A stretch of 64,000 nt of DNA from Limisoma sp963601185. GTDB taxonomy: Bacteria; Bacteroidota; Bacteroidia; Bacteroidales; Muribaculaceae. The DNA lies in contig CAVCEE010000012.1 in the NCBI GenBank assembly GCA_963601185.1, positions 14,664-78,663 of the forward strand, in the 5' to 3' direction. The number at the start of each line of letters is the position of its first letter. The first letter of the stretch is position 1. Below are positions 15,687 to 24,693 of this stretch, piece by piece. Under the pieces are notes generated by a model. The model was not told the DNA's origin. It was given only the letters and a program-made list of their open reading frames with translations, and ran no database searches. The position numbers and the translations under genes were made by a program.

Positions 15687-17609
15687 ATGAAATTGTTACA
15701 GAAATTTAGAAGTTGGTGTTTTTCGAGTGGAACACTTCCTTATTGGTGCATTTTGGCATACGATAGTTTCTCTGTTGTAGTGTCAGGCTTTTTTGTTTAC
15801 TATTTGCAGTATGGCCTTACAAATCTGTTGGAAAACATTACCCGTGTATCATTGGGATTGGTTGTGTGTTTGGTGGTCTATATGGCTGCATTCATCGTAT
15901 TCCATACATTCAAGGGGATGCTGCGCTTTTCTTCGTTTGTCGACTTGAAGCGTGTGGCATATTCCACATTCACTGCCAGTATTGCAATCAGTGCTCTCCA
16001 TCAGTTGCAGGTGCATTGCGGGCTGACGCCGTATATGGTCATTCCGCGTTTTTTGAGCGGTGTGCAGATGTTTGTCACGGCGACTATGCTTATGTGGGTG
16101 ATTCGCATCTTGGCAAAGATGCTCCACGATAATTACGGTAGAGGAAATACGCCAAACGCATTTATCTACGGCTGTATGTCGGGAAGTGTGGCTTTGGCAA
16201 AAAGCATACGTTCGGAAGCGCCTTCGCCATTCCATGTGGCAGGTTTTGTGACCGACGACAAGAGCAAAGATTCAACATGGTTGTTGGGCGAGAGGGTGTT
16301 TTACGACGATGGTACTATTGTCAACACAATGCGGAGGTACAATGCAAAAGTGATGCTGGTCTCGCCGCATCAGACGGAGCGTTTCACGCATCGTACGAAT
16401 CTGATTGATGCCCTTATTGCCGCCAAGATAAAGATCATGATGATGCCGATAGCGGAAGAATGGGACGGCAAGTCGGAACTGTTGCACAAACAGTTGCATG
16501 AAGTAGACATCGAGGACTTGTTGCCGCGTGACAAGATTGAGGTGGATATGGATGCCATCAAGAAGATGCTTACGGGACGCAGGATTCTTATCACCGGTGC
16601 CGCCGGCAGTATTGGCTCGGAGATGGCACGACAGGTTGCGGCGTTTAATCCCGAAGAACTTATACTCGTGGATCAGGCGGAGACTCCTATGCACGATGTG
16701 CGGCTTTTTATGAAACGCAACCATCGCGACTTGAAAGTGTGGACTATTGTCGGCTCTATCACGAATCAGTCGCAGATGGAAGAAATCTTCTCTTCCCACA
16801 AGCCGGAATTCGTGTTTCACGCTGCAGCCTACAAGCATGTGCCGATGATGGAGGACAATCCTGCTATGGCTATCCAGAATAACGTGTTCGGAACGCGCGT
16901 CATCGCCGACCTCGCCGTGAAATACGGCACGAAGAAGTTTGTGATGATTTCTACGGACAAGGCGGTTAATCCCACCAACGTGATGGGATGCAGCAAGCGT
17001 ATATGCGAAATCTATTGCCAGTCGCTCAACAAAGCAATTCAGGACGGCGAGGTGAAGGGAACGACACAGTTTGTTACTACGCGTTTTGGCAATGTCCTCG
17101 GTTCGAATGGCAGTGTCATACCGTTGTTTAAGCAGCAGATAAGGAGAGGCGGGCCGGTGACGGTGACACATAAGGATGTCATCCGCTTCTTTATGCTCAT
17201 CCCTGAGGCGTGCCGACTCGTTCTTGAAGCCGGAACGATGGGAAAAGGCGGTGAGATTTTTGTATTTGATATGGGCGAGCCAGTGCGTATTAGCGACCTC
17301 GCTCAACGAATGATAGACTTGTCGGGAGCGAAGAACGTGGAGATAAAGTATATTGGTCTGCGTGATGGCGAGAAACTCTATGAAGAGGTGCTCAGCGATG
17401 CCGAGCAGACGAAACCTACAGTCCATCCTAAAATCAAAGTCGCTTCTGTAAGGGAATATCCGTATGAATTGGCACTCCAGAACGAAAAAATACTCTATGA
17501 CCTTTCGCTTCATTATGACGATATGGCGATAGTCAAGAAGATGAAAGACATTGTGCCGGAATACAAGAGCCGTCACTCCAAATACGAAGTGCTGGACAAT
17601 AATCAGTAG
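15687..17609 (+). CDS. CapD/FlaA1-type nucleoside-diphosphate-sugar epimerase/dehydratase, membrane-bound
   Basis: I prefer the ATG at 15687 over an in-frame TTG at 15672; this gives 640 residues. Four N-terminal transmembrane helices (about 15-130) are followed by a CoA-binding-like Rossmann fold, then the extended SDR domain: GAAGSIGSEM near residue 307, STDKAVNPTNVMGCSKR near 427 and RFGNVLGSNGSV. The catalytic Tyr of SDR enzymes is Met here, as is usual for long members such as WbpM. Members act as UDP-GlcNAc 4,6-dehydratases or C4-epimerases in capsule, O-antigen or glycan synthesis. No other polysaccharide genes adjoin, so the pathway is unknown. Confidence 0.9.
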   Translation: MKLLQKFRSWCFSSGTLPYWCILAYDSFSVVVSGFFVYYLQYGLTNLLENITRVSLGLVVCLVVYMAAFIVFHTFKGMLRFSSFVDLKRVAYSTFTASIAISALHQLQVHCGLTPYMVIPRFLSGVQMFVTATMLMWVIRILAKMLHDNYGRGNTPNAFIYGCMSGSVALAKSIRSEAPSPFHVAGFVTDDKSKDSTWLLGERVFYDDGTIVNTMRRYNAKVMLVSPHQTERFTHRTNLIDALIAAKIKIMMMPIAEEWDGKSELLHKQLHEVDIEDLLPRDKIEVDMDAIKKMLTGRRILITGAAGSIGSEMARQVAAFNPEELILVDQAETPMHDVRLFMKRNHRDLKVWTIVGSITNQSQMEEIFSSHKPEFVFHAAAYKHVPMMEDNPAMAIQNNVFGTRVIADLAVKYGTKKFVMISTDKAVNPTNVMGCSKRICEIYCQSLNKAIQDGEVKGTTQFVTTRFGNVLGSNGSVIPLFKQQIRRGGPVTVTHKDVIRFFMLIPEACRLVLEAGTMGKGGEIFVFDMGEPVRISDLAQRMIDLSGAKNVEIKYIGLRDGEKLYEEVLSDAEQTKPTVHPKIKVASVREYPYELALQNEKILYDLSLHYDDMAIVKKMKDIVPEYKSRHSKYEVLDNNQ

Positions 17610-17881
17610 AGCCATATCGGTATAACTGATTTTTCTCTCTGGATATTAATCCAGTCGAGTCCTGACATGGCGCCACCTACGACAGCGGATGTTTCTGTTG
17701 GTGATGGCGGTGCCCACTACGGGGCACAGTGCTTGATTCAATCCTTAACCACGGGCAGAACCCCGTGGTTAGCAACACGGCACTCCGACGGAGTGCACTA
17801 CCACGCAGATGTTTCTATTCCCACGATTCTTCTACTGAGCCTTGAGGATTGCGTTCTTTGGATTGGTGGTGGGGGTATAAC
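17610..17881. repeat. Noncoding stretch with clustered palindromes (possible degenerate interspersed repeat)
   Basis: No credible gene. It holds a 9-bp stem (17747-17755 with 17762-17770), a 7-bp stem (17780-17786 with 17790-17796) and two near-identical copies of a motif GC(G/A)GATGTTTCT(G/A)TT about 120 bases apart (near 17685 and 17805). Clustered short hairpins flanked by a direct repeat suggest a REP-like or decayed element, with no associated transposase. Confidence 0.45.
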
Positions 17882-17915
17882 AAAAAAAGATGTTTCGGTT
17901 GAAACATCTTTTTTT
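17882..17915 (-). terminator. Terminator of tRNA-Gln (symmetrical)
   Basis: A 15-bp perfect stem (17882-17896 with 17901-17915) and 4-base loop with A7/T7 ends, directly after the tRNA 3' end. It could work in both directions. Confidence 0.85.
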
Positions 17916-17916
17916 G

Positions 17917-17987
17917 TTGTCCAGGAAGGACTCGAACCCTCACAGGCGGAACCAGAATCCGAAGTGCTACCATTACACCACTGGACA
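17917..17987 (-). tRNA. tRNA-Gln (anticodon CUG)
   Basis: The reverse complement is a 71-base cloverleaf: acceptor TGTCCAG/CTGGACA, anticodon loop TTCTGGT in a CGGA/TCCG stem, T-arm GAGGGTTCGAGTCCTTC. Anticodon CTG reads the glutamine codon CAG. Confidence 0.93.
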
Positions 17988-18062
17988 ATAGATTTTGTTT
18001 TTTCGGTAGTGCAAAGGTAGTACATCTATTTCAGTTGAGCAACTTTTTGGGCAAAAAAATGA

Positions 18063-18098
18063 CAAAAAAAGAGTGTAGGTTTTGTAACCCACACTCTT
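18063..18098 (-). terminator. Terminator of the TPR-protein gene
   Basis: AAAGAGTGT (18067-18075) pairs with ACACTCTTT (18090-18098), extended inward by GGTT/AACC with one mismatch, then seven Ts on the minus strand. Confidence 0.85.
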
Positions 18099-18119
18099 TC
18101 AGAGGTCTTGGCAACCGAA

Positions 18120-19796
18120 TTATTTGTACTGGCTGTCGATAAATTTGCGGAGCGCTTCGTTTGGCTTTGCGCTGTATGCCTTTTCGTAGTATGGGCGAGC
18201 CTTTGCCATATCCTTCTCGATTACCTGAGTGTAGGTGGCGATGTAGAGGTTGCCTTCAAACTCGATGTTTGCCTTCAAGTTGCTGTCGAGGTTTGCGTCG
18301 CTCTCAGCGGCGTTGATAGCGTCTTGGTAAGTCTTTGCGCAGTCAGCGTTGTATTGAGCGCCATAGTAGCCGTTCATCAACTGAGCCTTGCGTTGGAGCA
18401 CAACAGCGTAGTTGGAAGTCTTGTCAGCCTTCTCGTCGATTTGGGCAGCAACTGCGAGACCCTTCTTGAACATCTCGTCCTTTACAGCCTGGTCTTTGCA
18501 GAATGCAGAGGCGTTGGTGTAGCGAGAGAGCAATGTGAGCAAGTTGTTGAGGTCGTAGTCCTTGCCGTATTCCTGACCGTCGATAAACTGCTGGTAAGCC
18601 TGTGCGGCCTTTACAAAGTTGTCTGGCTTGCTTGCAGATGCAGACTTTACGCAAGCGAGGCTGAGCAACTGATAGAGGCTGAAATCCTTAGGATTGACCT
18701 TGATTGCCTTCTCGTAAGCGCCGATGGCAACAGAGTCGCGACCGAGTTTCTTGAGTACGTCGGCATAAGTCTTGTAGTCGTTGACTGTGAATGTATAAGT
18801 CTTGTCCTCCTTCATGTTGAAGAAATCCTCAGCGGCAGCAATTGCACCTTCGTAGTCCTTCTCGTTTTCGTTGTCGGCCTTGTTGAGGAAGAGCATACGC
18901 TTCATCAGGAACGGACGGTAGTTCTTTGCCAGAAGTTTGTTAGCCCATTCAGTCGATTGGTCGTACTGCTTTGCAAAGTAGAGAAGCACAGCGTAGCGCG
19001 ATTCGTCGCTCTGGAAGTGGTTAGGGTTGGCAATCACCTTCTCGTACTGGTTGACAGCCATTGTCCATTGGTTGTTCTCGTAGTATTTCTCTGCGAGTTC
19101 ACGCTGAGAGAGCAGAGAGTTAGGCTGCTCGTCGGCGATGGTCTTCAACTTGCTGATGGCTTCTGCCGGAGCGATGTGGAAATATGTGTTGGCATATTTC
19201 ACATAAGCGATAGGGTCGGAAGTGTTGAACTGGATAGCCATTTCGTAGTAGCCGGCAGAGTTGCCGTAATCCTTTTGGTCGGCAAGCATATCGCCTTCAA
19301 ACACGTAAATCGACGATTCGTTTTTGTCCTTCTTCTTTGCGTCCTTCAAGTAGGTTTGGTAGTCCTTCTTGTAGAGCACAGAGTCGGTGCTGTAGTAAGC
19401 GCGGGCGATGTCAACTTTCACCTTTGCGGCTTCCTTCTTGCCGAACTTGTCAGCCTGCTTGAAGAAATCCTTTGCAGCATTGGCGTTGTTCTCTTTCAGA
19501 GCCACAGCACCCTTACCGATGTAGTTGAATGCGTATTCGGCATTGCTTTGGATACCGAGGTCGAAATATTTTGTTGCTTGTGCTTTGTTGCCTTCGTTGA
19601 GGGCGATGTTGCCAAGGTAGTAGTATGCCACTGCCTTGTTTGTCTCGGCGTTGTTGAGAGTCTGGTCGAGCACGATCTTTGCGTTCTCGTCCTGACCAAC
19701 CTTGTAGTATTCAACACCGTCTTGGTATCCGTCGGCGAAACCTGTGAAAGTGGTTCCAGCGAGGACTGCTGTTGATAGGATTAATTTGATGTTCAT
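18120..19796 (-). CDS. Exported tetratricopeptide-repeat protein
   Basis: The 558-residue protein has a Sec signal peptide (MNIKLILSTAVLAGTTFTGFA). The mature part is helical and made of about ten TPR-like units, for example KAVAYYYLGNIALNEGNKAQ, AEYAFNYIGKGAVALKENNA and WTMAVNQYEKVIANPNHFQ. Such proteins are periplasmic scaffolds for protein complexes. The PstS-like lipoprotein gene lies 46 bases upstream on the same strand. In many Bacteroidales these two types lie in a TonB-ExbBD operon; those genes are absent here. An antisense open frame of similar length is a codon-bias shadow. Confidence 0.88.
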   Translation of the reverse strand: MNIKLILSTAVLAGTTFTGFADGYQDGVEYYKVGQDENAKIVLDQTLNNAETNKAVAYYYLGNIALNEGNKAQATKYFDLGIQSNAEYAFNYIGKGAVALKENNANAAKDFFKQADKFGKKEAAKVKVDIARAYYSTDSVLYKKDYQTYLKDAKKKDKNESSIYVFEGDMLADQKDYGNSAGYYEMAIQFNTSDPIAYVKYANTYFHIAPAEAISKLKTIADEQPNSLLSQRELAEKYYENNQWTMAVNQYEKVIANPNHFQSDESRYAVLLYFAKQYDQSTEWANKLLAKNYRPFLMKRMLFLNKADNENEKDYEGAIAAAEDFFNMKEDKTYTFTVNDYKTYADVLKKLGRDSVAIGAYEKAIKVNPKDFSLYQLLSLACVKSASASKPDNFVKAAQAYQQFIDGQEYGKDYDLNNLLTLLSRYTNASAFCKDQAVKDEMFKKGLAVAAQIDEKADKTSNYAVVLQRKAQLMNGYYGAQYNADCAKTYQDAINAAESDANLDSNLKANIEFEGNLYIATYTQVIEKDMAKARPYYEKAYSAKPNEALRKFIDSQYK

Positions 19797-19842
19797 CTTA
19801 GTGAGTTGTTAATCTGTTTATAATTTTATAATTGTTTTTTCT

Positions 19843-20844
19843 CTAATTCTGTTGTATTGCCACTACGCGTTGCGGCGGTACGTTGGCAGGCATCACCCCG
19901 GTGTTGAGGATTACTTTCTGTCCCGGGATGCTGGTGATAAACCGGCAGAACGCGTGCTGCTTGCTGCCCGACGGACTTGTGCACACGGCATAGATGGTGC
20001 GGAACAGCGGATAGTTGCCCGTGTAGATGTCATATTGGTACGGCTTGTAGGCGTAGGGCGAATCGTTTTTGCGGATTGGCACTACCTTGATAGCCTGACT
20101 GTAGTCGGCTTCGGTGTTTGCCGAGTACATATCGTGGTTCACCTCTGCTGCATTCTCCATTGCGTCGAGTTCGCTCTTCGAGTAGTTTGCCACGATGGCA
20201 ATGTTGTTGAGGTCGCGGCTCAGCCAACTTACGCCGATGATGCCGATTGCTCCCTTGTGGGTGCGTACCATCTCAAACACGTCCTTGTTGTTCTTTTGTG
20301 CGAATACGTTCTTGCCGAACTGCTTGCCACCGGTCACGTTCTTGAGCATATAGCGCACGGTGCTTGAGTTCTGGTTGTCGAACACCACGGAGATGTCGCC
20401 CATCTTCGACGGTGAAATTTCGTTCCAGTTCTTGGTCTTGCCAGTGAGGATGTCGCTGAGTTGCTCGATAGAGAGCATCTCTACATCGTTGTCCTTATGG
20501 GTGATGATGGCAACTGCATCGACGGCAACTGGCACACAGTAGGTGTTGCGGTGGTTTGCCTCAAGATATTTGCGACGTTCGTGGGTCATATCAGTAGCGG
20601 TAATATATACGCCGCGTGTGAGTCCGGCGATGGAGTCGTCGATTGATTTCTCGTCTACATATTCCGCGTGAATCCTTACGTCAGGGTATTTCAACTCGTA
20701 GACCTGTACTTCTTGGCGCATAATGTTTTCCACCGATTCATCGCACAGCAGTTTGAACTCGGTTTCTTTTGGCTGCTTGTCCGATTTGCCGCAAGCGGCA
20801 AGCAGACAGACAACGGCTAATAAGAAAATACCTTTGAGTTTCAT
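19843..20844 (-). CDS. PstS-like phosphate-binding lipoprotein
   Basis: The 333-residue protein has a lipoprotein signal (LAVVCLLAAC, Cys19). The body matches PstS-type substrate-binding proteins: SIAGLTRGVYITATDMT, VPVAVDAVAIITHKDND, LSIEQLSDILTGKTKNWNEI, and HKGAIGIIGVSWLSR. Pst ABC permease and ATPase genes are missing, so it may instead serve phosphate sensing or an ExbBD/TonB-type energy system, as seen for similar Bacteroidetes proteins. It begins three bases after the stop of the 76-residue membrane-protein gene and lies upstream of the TPR gene, so the three probably form one operon. Confidence 0.82.
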   Translation of the reverse strand: MKLKGIFLLAVVCLLAACGKSDKQPKETEFKLLCDESVENIMRQEVQVYELKYPDVRIHAEYVDEKSIDDSIAGLTRGVYITATDMTHERRKYLEANHRNTYCVPVAVDAVAIITHKDNDVEMLSIEQLSDILTGKTKNWNEISPSKMGDISVVFDNQNSSTVRYMLKNVTGGKQFGKNVFAQKNNKDVFEMVRTHKGAIGIIGVSWLSRDLNNIAIVANYSKSELDAMENAAEVNHDMYSANTEADYSQAIKVVPIRKNDSPYAYKPYQYDIYTGNYPLFRTIYAVCTSPSGSKQHAFCRFITSIPGQKVILNTGVMPANVPPQRVVAIQQN

Positions 20845-20847
20845 TGT

Positions 20848-21078
20848 TTATTGCTCTCTTCTAAATGTATAGTCGATACCTTTGTATTGGCGATAGCCTC
20901 TGAAAATGCCGTAGACGATAAACACAATCCCGAGTGTGAGCGACACATAGCGAGGCACGTCGAAAAAGTTGGCGAGCATCAGATAACCCATACCGAAATA
21001 GATGATTATCATAATTATTCCAAACACGGCACGCATAATTTTGCTTGCCGACAGCCGCTTTCTTTCAGGGTTGTTCAT
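20848..21078 (-). CDS. Small two-helix membrane protein
   Basis: The 76-residue protein has a basic N-terminus, two transmembrane helices (about 15-37, AVFGIIMIIIYFGMGYLML; and 44-62, YVSLTLGIVFIVYGIF) and a short charged C-terminus. It is directly upstream (3 bases) of the PstS-like gene. I recognise no family. The tight spacing suggests joint function with the PstS-like and TPR proteins, perhaps in the inner membrane. Confidence 0.7.
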   Translation of the reverse strand: MNNPERKRLSASKIMRAVFGIIMIIIYFGMGYLMLANFFDVPRYVSLTLGIVFIVYGIFRGYRQYKGIDYTFRREQ

Positions 21079-21206
21079 ATCAGTTGCTTCTTAATCTTTA
21101 CTTTCAATAAGTAAAGGTAAATAAAAAATTCAATTTATAAGCCTATACCACGACCTTTTTTAAATTCTTAACCATTACTGCATAAATTCACGAAAATGTG
21201 CAAACG

Positions 21207-21236
21207 AAAAAGCCCACGACTCACGTCGCAGGCTTT
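21207..21236 (-). terminator. Terminator of tRNA-Thr
   Basis: AAAGCC (21209-21214) pairs with GGCTTT (21231-21236), with an inner CGAC/GTCG stem, then As giving a T-run on the minus strand. Confidence 0.7.
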
Positions 21237-21258
21237 ATACTAACCTCAAATTTCATAG

Positions 21259-21331
21259 AGCCTGAAAAGGGACTCGAACCCTTGACCTTTTCGTTACGAA
21301 TGAAATGCTCTACCGACTGAGCTATTCAGGC
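21259..21331 (-). tRNA. tRNA-Thr (anticodon CGU)
   Basis: The reverse complement is a 73-base cloverleaf: acceptor GCCTGAA/TTCAGGC, D-arm AGCTCAGTCGGTAGAGC, anticodon loop TTCGTAA, T-arm AAGGGTTCGAGTCCCTT. The anticodon stem has one closing A-C mismatch. Anticodon CGT reads ACG. Confidence 0.93.
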
Positions 21332-21371
21332 TTGGTTTATGCAAAGGTAGTGCTTTTTTTGCACTTGCCAA

Positions 21372-22778
21372 TTATTCTGAGTAACTTTTTTTGCTGAATG
21401 TGGTTACCAGTTGCGCTTTGCCGAGTTTCACCATCGCCGGAATCGACAACTGAGGCGTCATTTCTGTCAGAGTCGATGTAGTGCCGGAGTAGTACGACGT
21501 AGAGGTGGTGAAAGTGGCGTCGACCGGAATCAGATAGAAACTTTCCAGTGTGGTCTGGTCTTCCGATGCATATTCGCCGTCGATTACACCTTTGAGGTAG
21601 GCGCGCATACCGCTGAAAGTGTAGCATTTGTCGGTCGAGTCGTAGGACGCGTAGAACGAGGTCTTGCTGTCAGGCAACTTGTTGTCCGTGAAGAAATCGT
21701 CCTTTTTGGTGGCTTTCACCAACAGAAGGTACGTCGGCGGCTCGATGTCGAACGAGTTGCTTATCTCTTCCACAGGGATGGTCATTGAGATGGTGTTGAG
21801 CACCGTCTGACCCTTCTTCTCGTTTTCCTTATATTTGTTCAGGAGTTCGGTGATGGGCAGCGTAATCTTCGCATTATAGCCGGCAGGGGCAACAATGACA
21901 GGATCGCCAGCGTCGATCATCGACTTGATATTCTCCGACGGAGTGTAGGAGATGTTGTTGTTGGTGACCACTTCAGGCGCAACGCCAAGATAGTTGGCTG
22001 TCTGCGTGTAGATTGTGTCGCTGCCGTCGCTCTTCGTGCTGTGCTTACGGTAGTGGGTGCGAATCATCGTGGAACTTACCTTAGCCACGCGACCGTTGCC
22101 GTAACTTGTGGTTGCGTAGATGCCGGGGAAATATTTGGCAAACGCCTCCGGGTCCTTCAGTGTCTCAGGGTTGTCCTTATAAAGTTGGTACAAACCTTGT
22201 CCAATGGAGTTTGGCATTGTTACGGAAACGAGGTAATAGTAGTTGTAAGAACTTGTATTGGAATCGTACTCCTTATACATCACGCTGTCCTGATTGGTCG
22301 TGGTCATCGCATACGCGCGTGAGCCGAGCAGGTCAGACTCATTGTAGTAATCCTTTGGATCGAAGTCGCTCGTGATAGGATAGGGGAGATTCTTGTTCAA
22401 CTTGTAGATGTTCACCTTCATAGGCGTGATTGAGTCGCCAACGAACGAGCCCACGGGAATGCGGAGCAACAGACGTGTGGAGTCGATGTCGGAGATGCTC
22501 ACTCCGGTGGTGTCGATTTTGCTTGCCGGCATAAATTCGGTCACGAAATCCGATTTCAGTGTGCCGTATCCTTTTGCGCTGATTGCACCGAGCAGATGCG
22601 TCAAGGTGCGTGGCGGAACTTTGTCGTTGATTTCCGGTGAGCAGACGATGTAGGTTGTGTCGCTGATTACTTCCGACTCAGAGTCGATAATCGACATACC
22701 TATATTGTTTTCGTCGCATGATGTGGCCACAAAAAGCACCGCTAATGTGGCAACTACCCAATTGGTTAGTTTGAACAT
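21372..22778 (-). CDS. DUF4270-type lipoprotein
   Basis: I choose the ATG at 22778, which gives 468 residues and places a lipoprotein signal (NWVVATLAVLFVATSC) at the N-terminus; a longer frame extends into the upstream gene without a signal. The body is beta-rich and Ser/Thr/Tyr-rich, with IGMSIIDSESEVISDTTYIV directly after the lipid Cys, as in DUF4270 proteins of Bacteroidetes. No function is known for that family. It lies 11 bases after the glycogen-synthase-like gene; the pairing is common in the phylum and suggests an operon, although one product is cytoplasmic and the other an exported lipoprotein. Confidence 0.82.
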   Translation of the reverse strand: MFKLTNWVVATLAVLFVATSCDENNIGMSIIDSESEVISDTTYIVCSPEINDKVPPRTLTHLLGAISAKGYGTLKSDFVTEFMPASKIDTTGVSISDIDSTRLLLRIPVGSFVGDSITPMKVNIYKLNKNLPYPITSDFDPKDYYNESDLLGSRAYAMTTTNQDSVMYKEYDSNTSSYNYYYLVSVTMPNSIGQGLYQLYKDNPETLKDPEAFAKYFPGIYATTSYGNGRVAKVSSTMIRTHYRKHSTKSDGSDTIYTQTANYLGVAPEVVTNNNISYTPSENIKSMIDAGDPVIVAPAGYNAKITLPITELLNKYKENEKKGQTVLNTISMTIPVEEISNSFDIEPPTYLLLVKATKKDDFFTDNKLPDSKTSFYASYDSTDKCYTFSGMRAYLKGVIDGEYASEDQTTLESFYLIPVDATFTTSTSYYSGTTSTLTEMTPQLSIPAMVKLGKAQLVTTFSKKSYSE

Positions 22779-22789
22779 TGATTGTAGAA

Positions 22790-23593
22790 TTATAATGTAC
22801 TGTAGAATTCGGCGTACTTGTCTACGTCGAAACTGCCCTCGTAGGGCAAACAAGGGATGTTGTTTTCTTTGATAAAGTCGAGCAACTCAGGCGCAACGGT
22901 CTCGGTGTGGATAATCACGCCATCGGAATGGGCGAGAGCCAACTTGGCAAGCGCAACGAAGTCAATCGGCTTGCCGGCTACCGACTTCAAATCGTCGTCG
23001 GTAAACCCTTCCATACGCAGTTTTTCCTCAAAACGAGGGTCGAGGCTGCCGTTGAACGAAGAGCCGTAGAGCGAATAAACCACTTTGGAGTCGCGGAACG
23101 ACGGGTCGTCGGCATAAACTTTCTTGATATAGAGAGGGGTAAGGGCTGAAAGCCATCCCTGGCAGTGCACGATGTTTGCCTCCCAGCGGAGTTTCTTTAC
23201 GGTCTCTATTGTGCCGCGCACAAAGAAGATGCACCGCTCGTCGTTGCTTTCCGGCATTTCTTCCGTTTCGAGACCCTTGCTTGCATTGCGCTGAAAATAG
23301 TCCTCGTTGTAGATGAAATAGACCTGCATACGCGACGGCTGGAGAGTCGCCACTTTTATGATCAGCGGATGGTCGGTGTCGTCAATGATGAGGTTCATGC
23401 CCGACAGACGGATAACTTCATGAAGTTGGTTGCGACGCTCGTTGATGCAGCCGTATTTTGGCATAAACGTGCGCACTTCATAGCCTCGTTCCTGAATGCC
23501 CTTCGGCAACTCAAGTCCGGCCTTTGAAATTTCCGATTCCGGGAGATATGGCATAATCTCCTGATTGACAAACAATACCTTACCTTTACTCAT
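22790..23593 (-). CDS. Glycogen/starch synthase N-terminal-domain protein (GT5)
   Basis: The 267-residue protein matches only the N-terminal Rossmann domain of GT5 glycogen synthases: KVLFVNQEIMPYLPESEISKAGLELPKGI (start region), VRTFMPKYGCINERRNQLHEVIRL, and NIVHCQGWLSALTPLYIK. The C-terminal GT5 domain with its nucleotide-binding E-x7-E motif is missing. This short form is widespread in Bacteroidetes, so it is not a fresh truncation. Glu replaces the usual Ala/Val before SK in the KxGG region, and the KVGGL motif is absent (KAGLELPK), so ADP-glucose binding is doubtful. It may have a regulatory or partner role. Confidence 0.85.
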   Translation of the reverse strand: MSKGKVLFVNQEIMPYLPESEISKAGLELPKGIQERGYEVRTFMPKYGCINERRNQLHEVIRLSGMNLIIDDTDHPLIIKVATLQPSRMQVYFIYNEDYFQRNASKGLETEEMPESNDERCIFFVRGTIETVKKLRWEANIVHCQGWLSALTPLYIKKVYADDPSFRDSKVVYSLYGSSFNGSLDPRFEEKLRMEGFTDDDLKSVAGKPIDFVALAKLALAHSDGVIIHTETVAPELLDFIKENNIPCLPYEGSFDVDKYAEFYSTL

Positions 23594-23824
23594 AGTATTC
23601 TCTAAATTAATATTGCAAAGATAATAAAAAATCTTCTAATGTGAAATCTTTTGGCTTACGAAGAGCGGCAATCGTAATCAAAAGGCTTTGGAAAACGATG
23701 AAATCCTAAATTTTTCCGACTTTTCAACGGCGCTGTGAAAGTGAGGACGAATGAAAAATGATGGCGTTCTGTTTCGCTATGTTATAAATATTTATTTCCT
23801 TTGCAAGGCTTAAAATGAAACAAT

Positions 23825-24673
23825 ATGAAAGTTGTTAAGACTATTTCGGAGTTAAAGTCTTTGGTAAAAGGCTTTAAGCAAGACAATAAAGTTGTCGGAC
23901 TCGTGCCTACGATGGGTGCTTTGCACGCCGGTCACAAGTCGCTTGTCGACCGTGCCCGTGCAGAGAATGACATTGTAGTGGTAAGCGTGTTTGTCAACCC
24001 TACACAATTCAATAACAAACAGGACCTTGCAACCTATCCGCGCACCGAGGAGCGCGACTGTGCACTGCTTGAAGCCGCCGGCTGCGACGTGGTGTTTATG
24101 CCGTCGGTCGAGGAGGTATATCCAGAGCCCGACAACCGCCAGTTTGACCTTGGCGCGGTGGCTGAAGTGATGGAGGGTGCTCACCGCCCGGGACACTTCA
24201 ACGGCGTTGCCCAGATTGTGAGCAAACTGTTTGCGTTTGTAGAGCCCGACCATGCATATTTCGGAGAGAAGGACTTCCAACAGATTGCCGTAATCCGCAA
24301 GATGGTGGAACTCGAAGGCTTCAAACTCCAGATTGTGGCTTGTCCTATCAAACGTGAGGACGACGGCTTGGCTCTGAGCAGCCGTAACGTTCGTCTGACT
24401 CCCGAACAGCGACAATTAGCACCGAATATATATCGTATTCTAAAGGAAAGTTGTACCTTTGCACAGTCGCACACCGTGGCTGAAACAGAAAAATTCGTGG
24501 TTGACAGTCTTAATGCCCTGCCTCAGATGGAGGTGGAGTATTATTCTATTGTGAATGCCCTGACAATGCAACCTGTCAGCGATTGGGCAGACGCAAGCGA
24601 GATCACTGGCTGTATCACAGTCTATTGCGGTGAAGTGCGCCTGATTGACAACATCGCCTACAAAAAGGCTTAA
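23825..24673 (+). CDS. panC: Pantothenate synthetase
   Basis: The 282-residue protein has the PanC features: VPTMGALHAGHKSLV near residue 26 with the HIGH-like element, VSVFVNPTQFNN, RPGHFNGVAQIVSKLF, YFGEKDFQQ and REDDGLALSSRNV with the KMSKS-like loop. It condenses pantoate with beta-alanine using ATP, the last step of pantothenate (vitamin B5) synthesis, in the cytoplasm. The panD gene, which supplies beta-alanine, follows 20 bases later, so substrate supply and use are co-encoded. It is divergent from the GT5-domain gene. Confidence 0.97.
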   Translation: MKVVKTISELKSLVKGFKQDNKVVGLVPTMGALHAGHKSLVDRARAENDIVVVSVFVNPTQFNNKQDLATYPRTEERDCALLEAAGCDVVFMPSVEEVYPEPDNRQFDLGAVAEVMEGAHRPGHFNGVAQIVSKLFAFVEPDHAYFGEKDFQQIAVIRKMVELEGFKLQIVACPIKREDDGLALSSRNVRLTPEQRQLAPNIYRILKESCTFAQSHTVAETEKFVVDSLNALPQMEVEYYSIVNALTMQPVSDWADASEITGCITVYCGEVRLIDNIAYKKA

Positions 24674-24693
24674 AAAGACTACACTGAAGAGAA

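Noticed and set aside
18108..19775. Plus-strand open frame of 555 codons opposite the TPR gene
   Set aside because: Val/Leu/Cys-rich shadow of the Lys/Ala/Glu codons of the TPR gene, which has a signal peptide, clear repeats and its own terminator.
21372..22853. Longer start for the DUF4270 gene at 22853
   Set aside because: The first 25 residues are the complement-frame end of the GT5-domain gene and would hide the lipoprotein signal at 22778.
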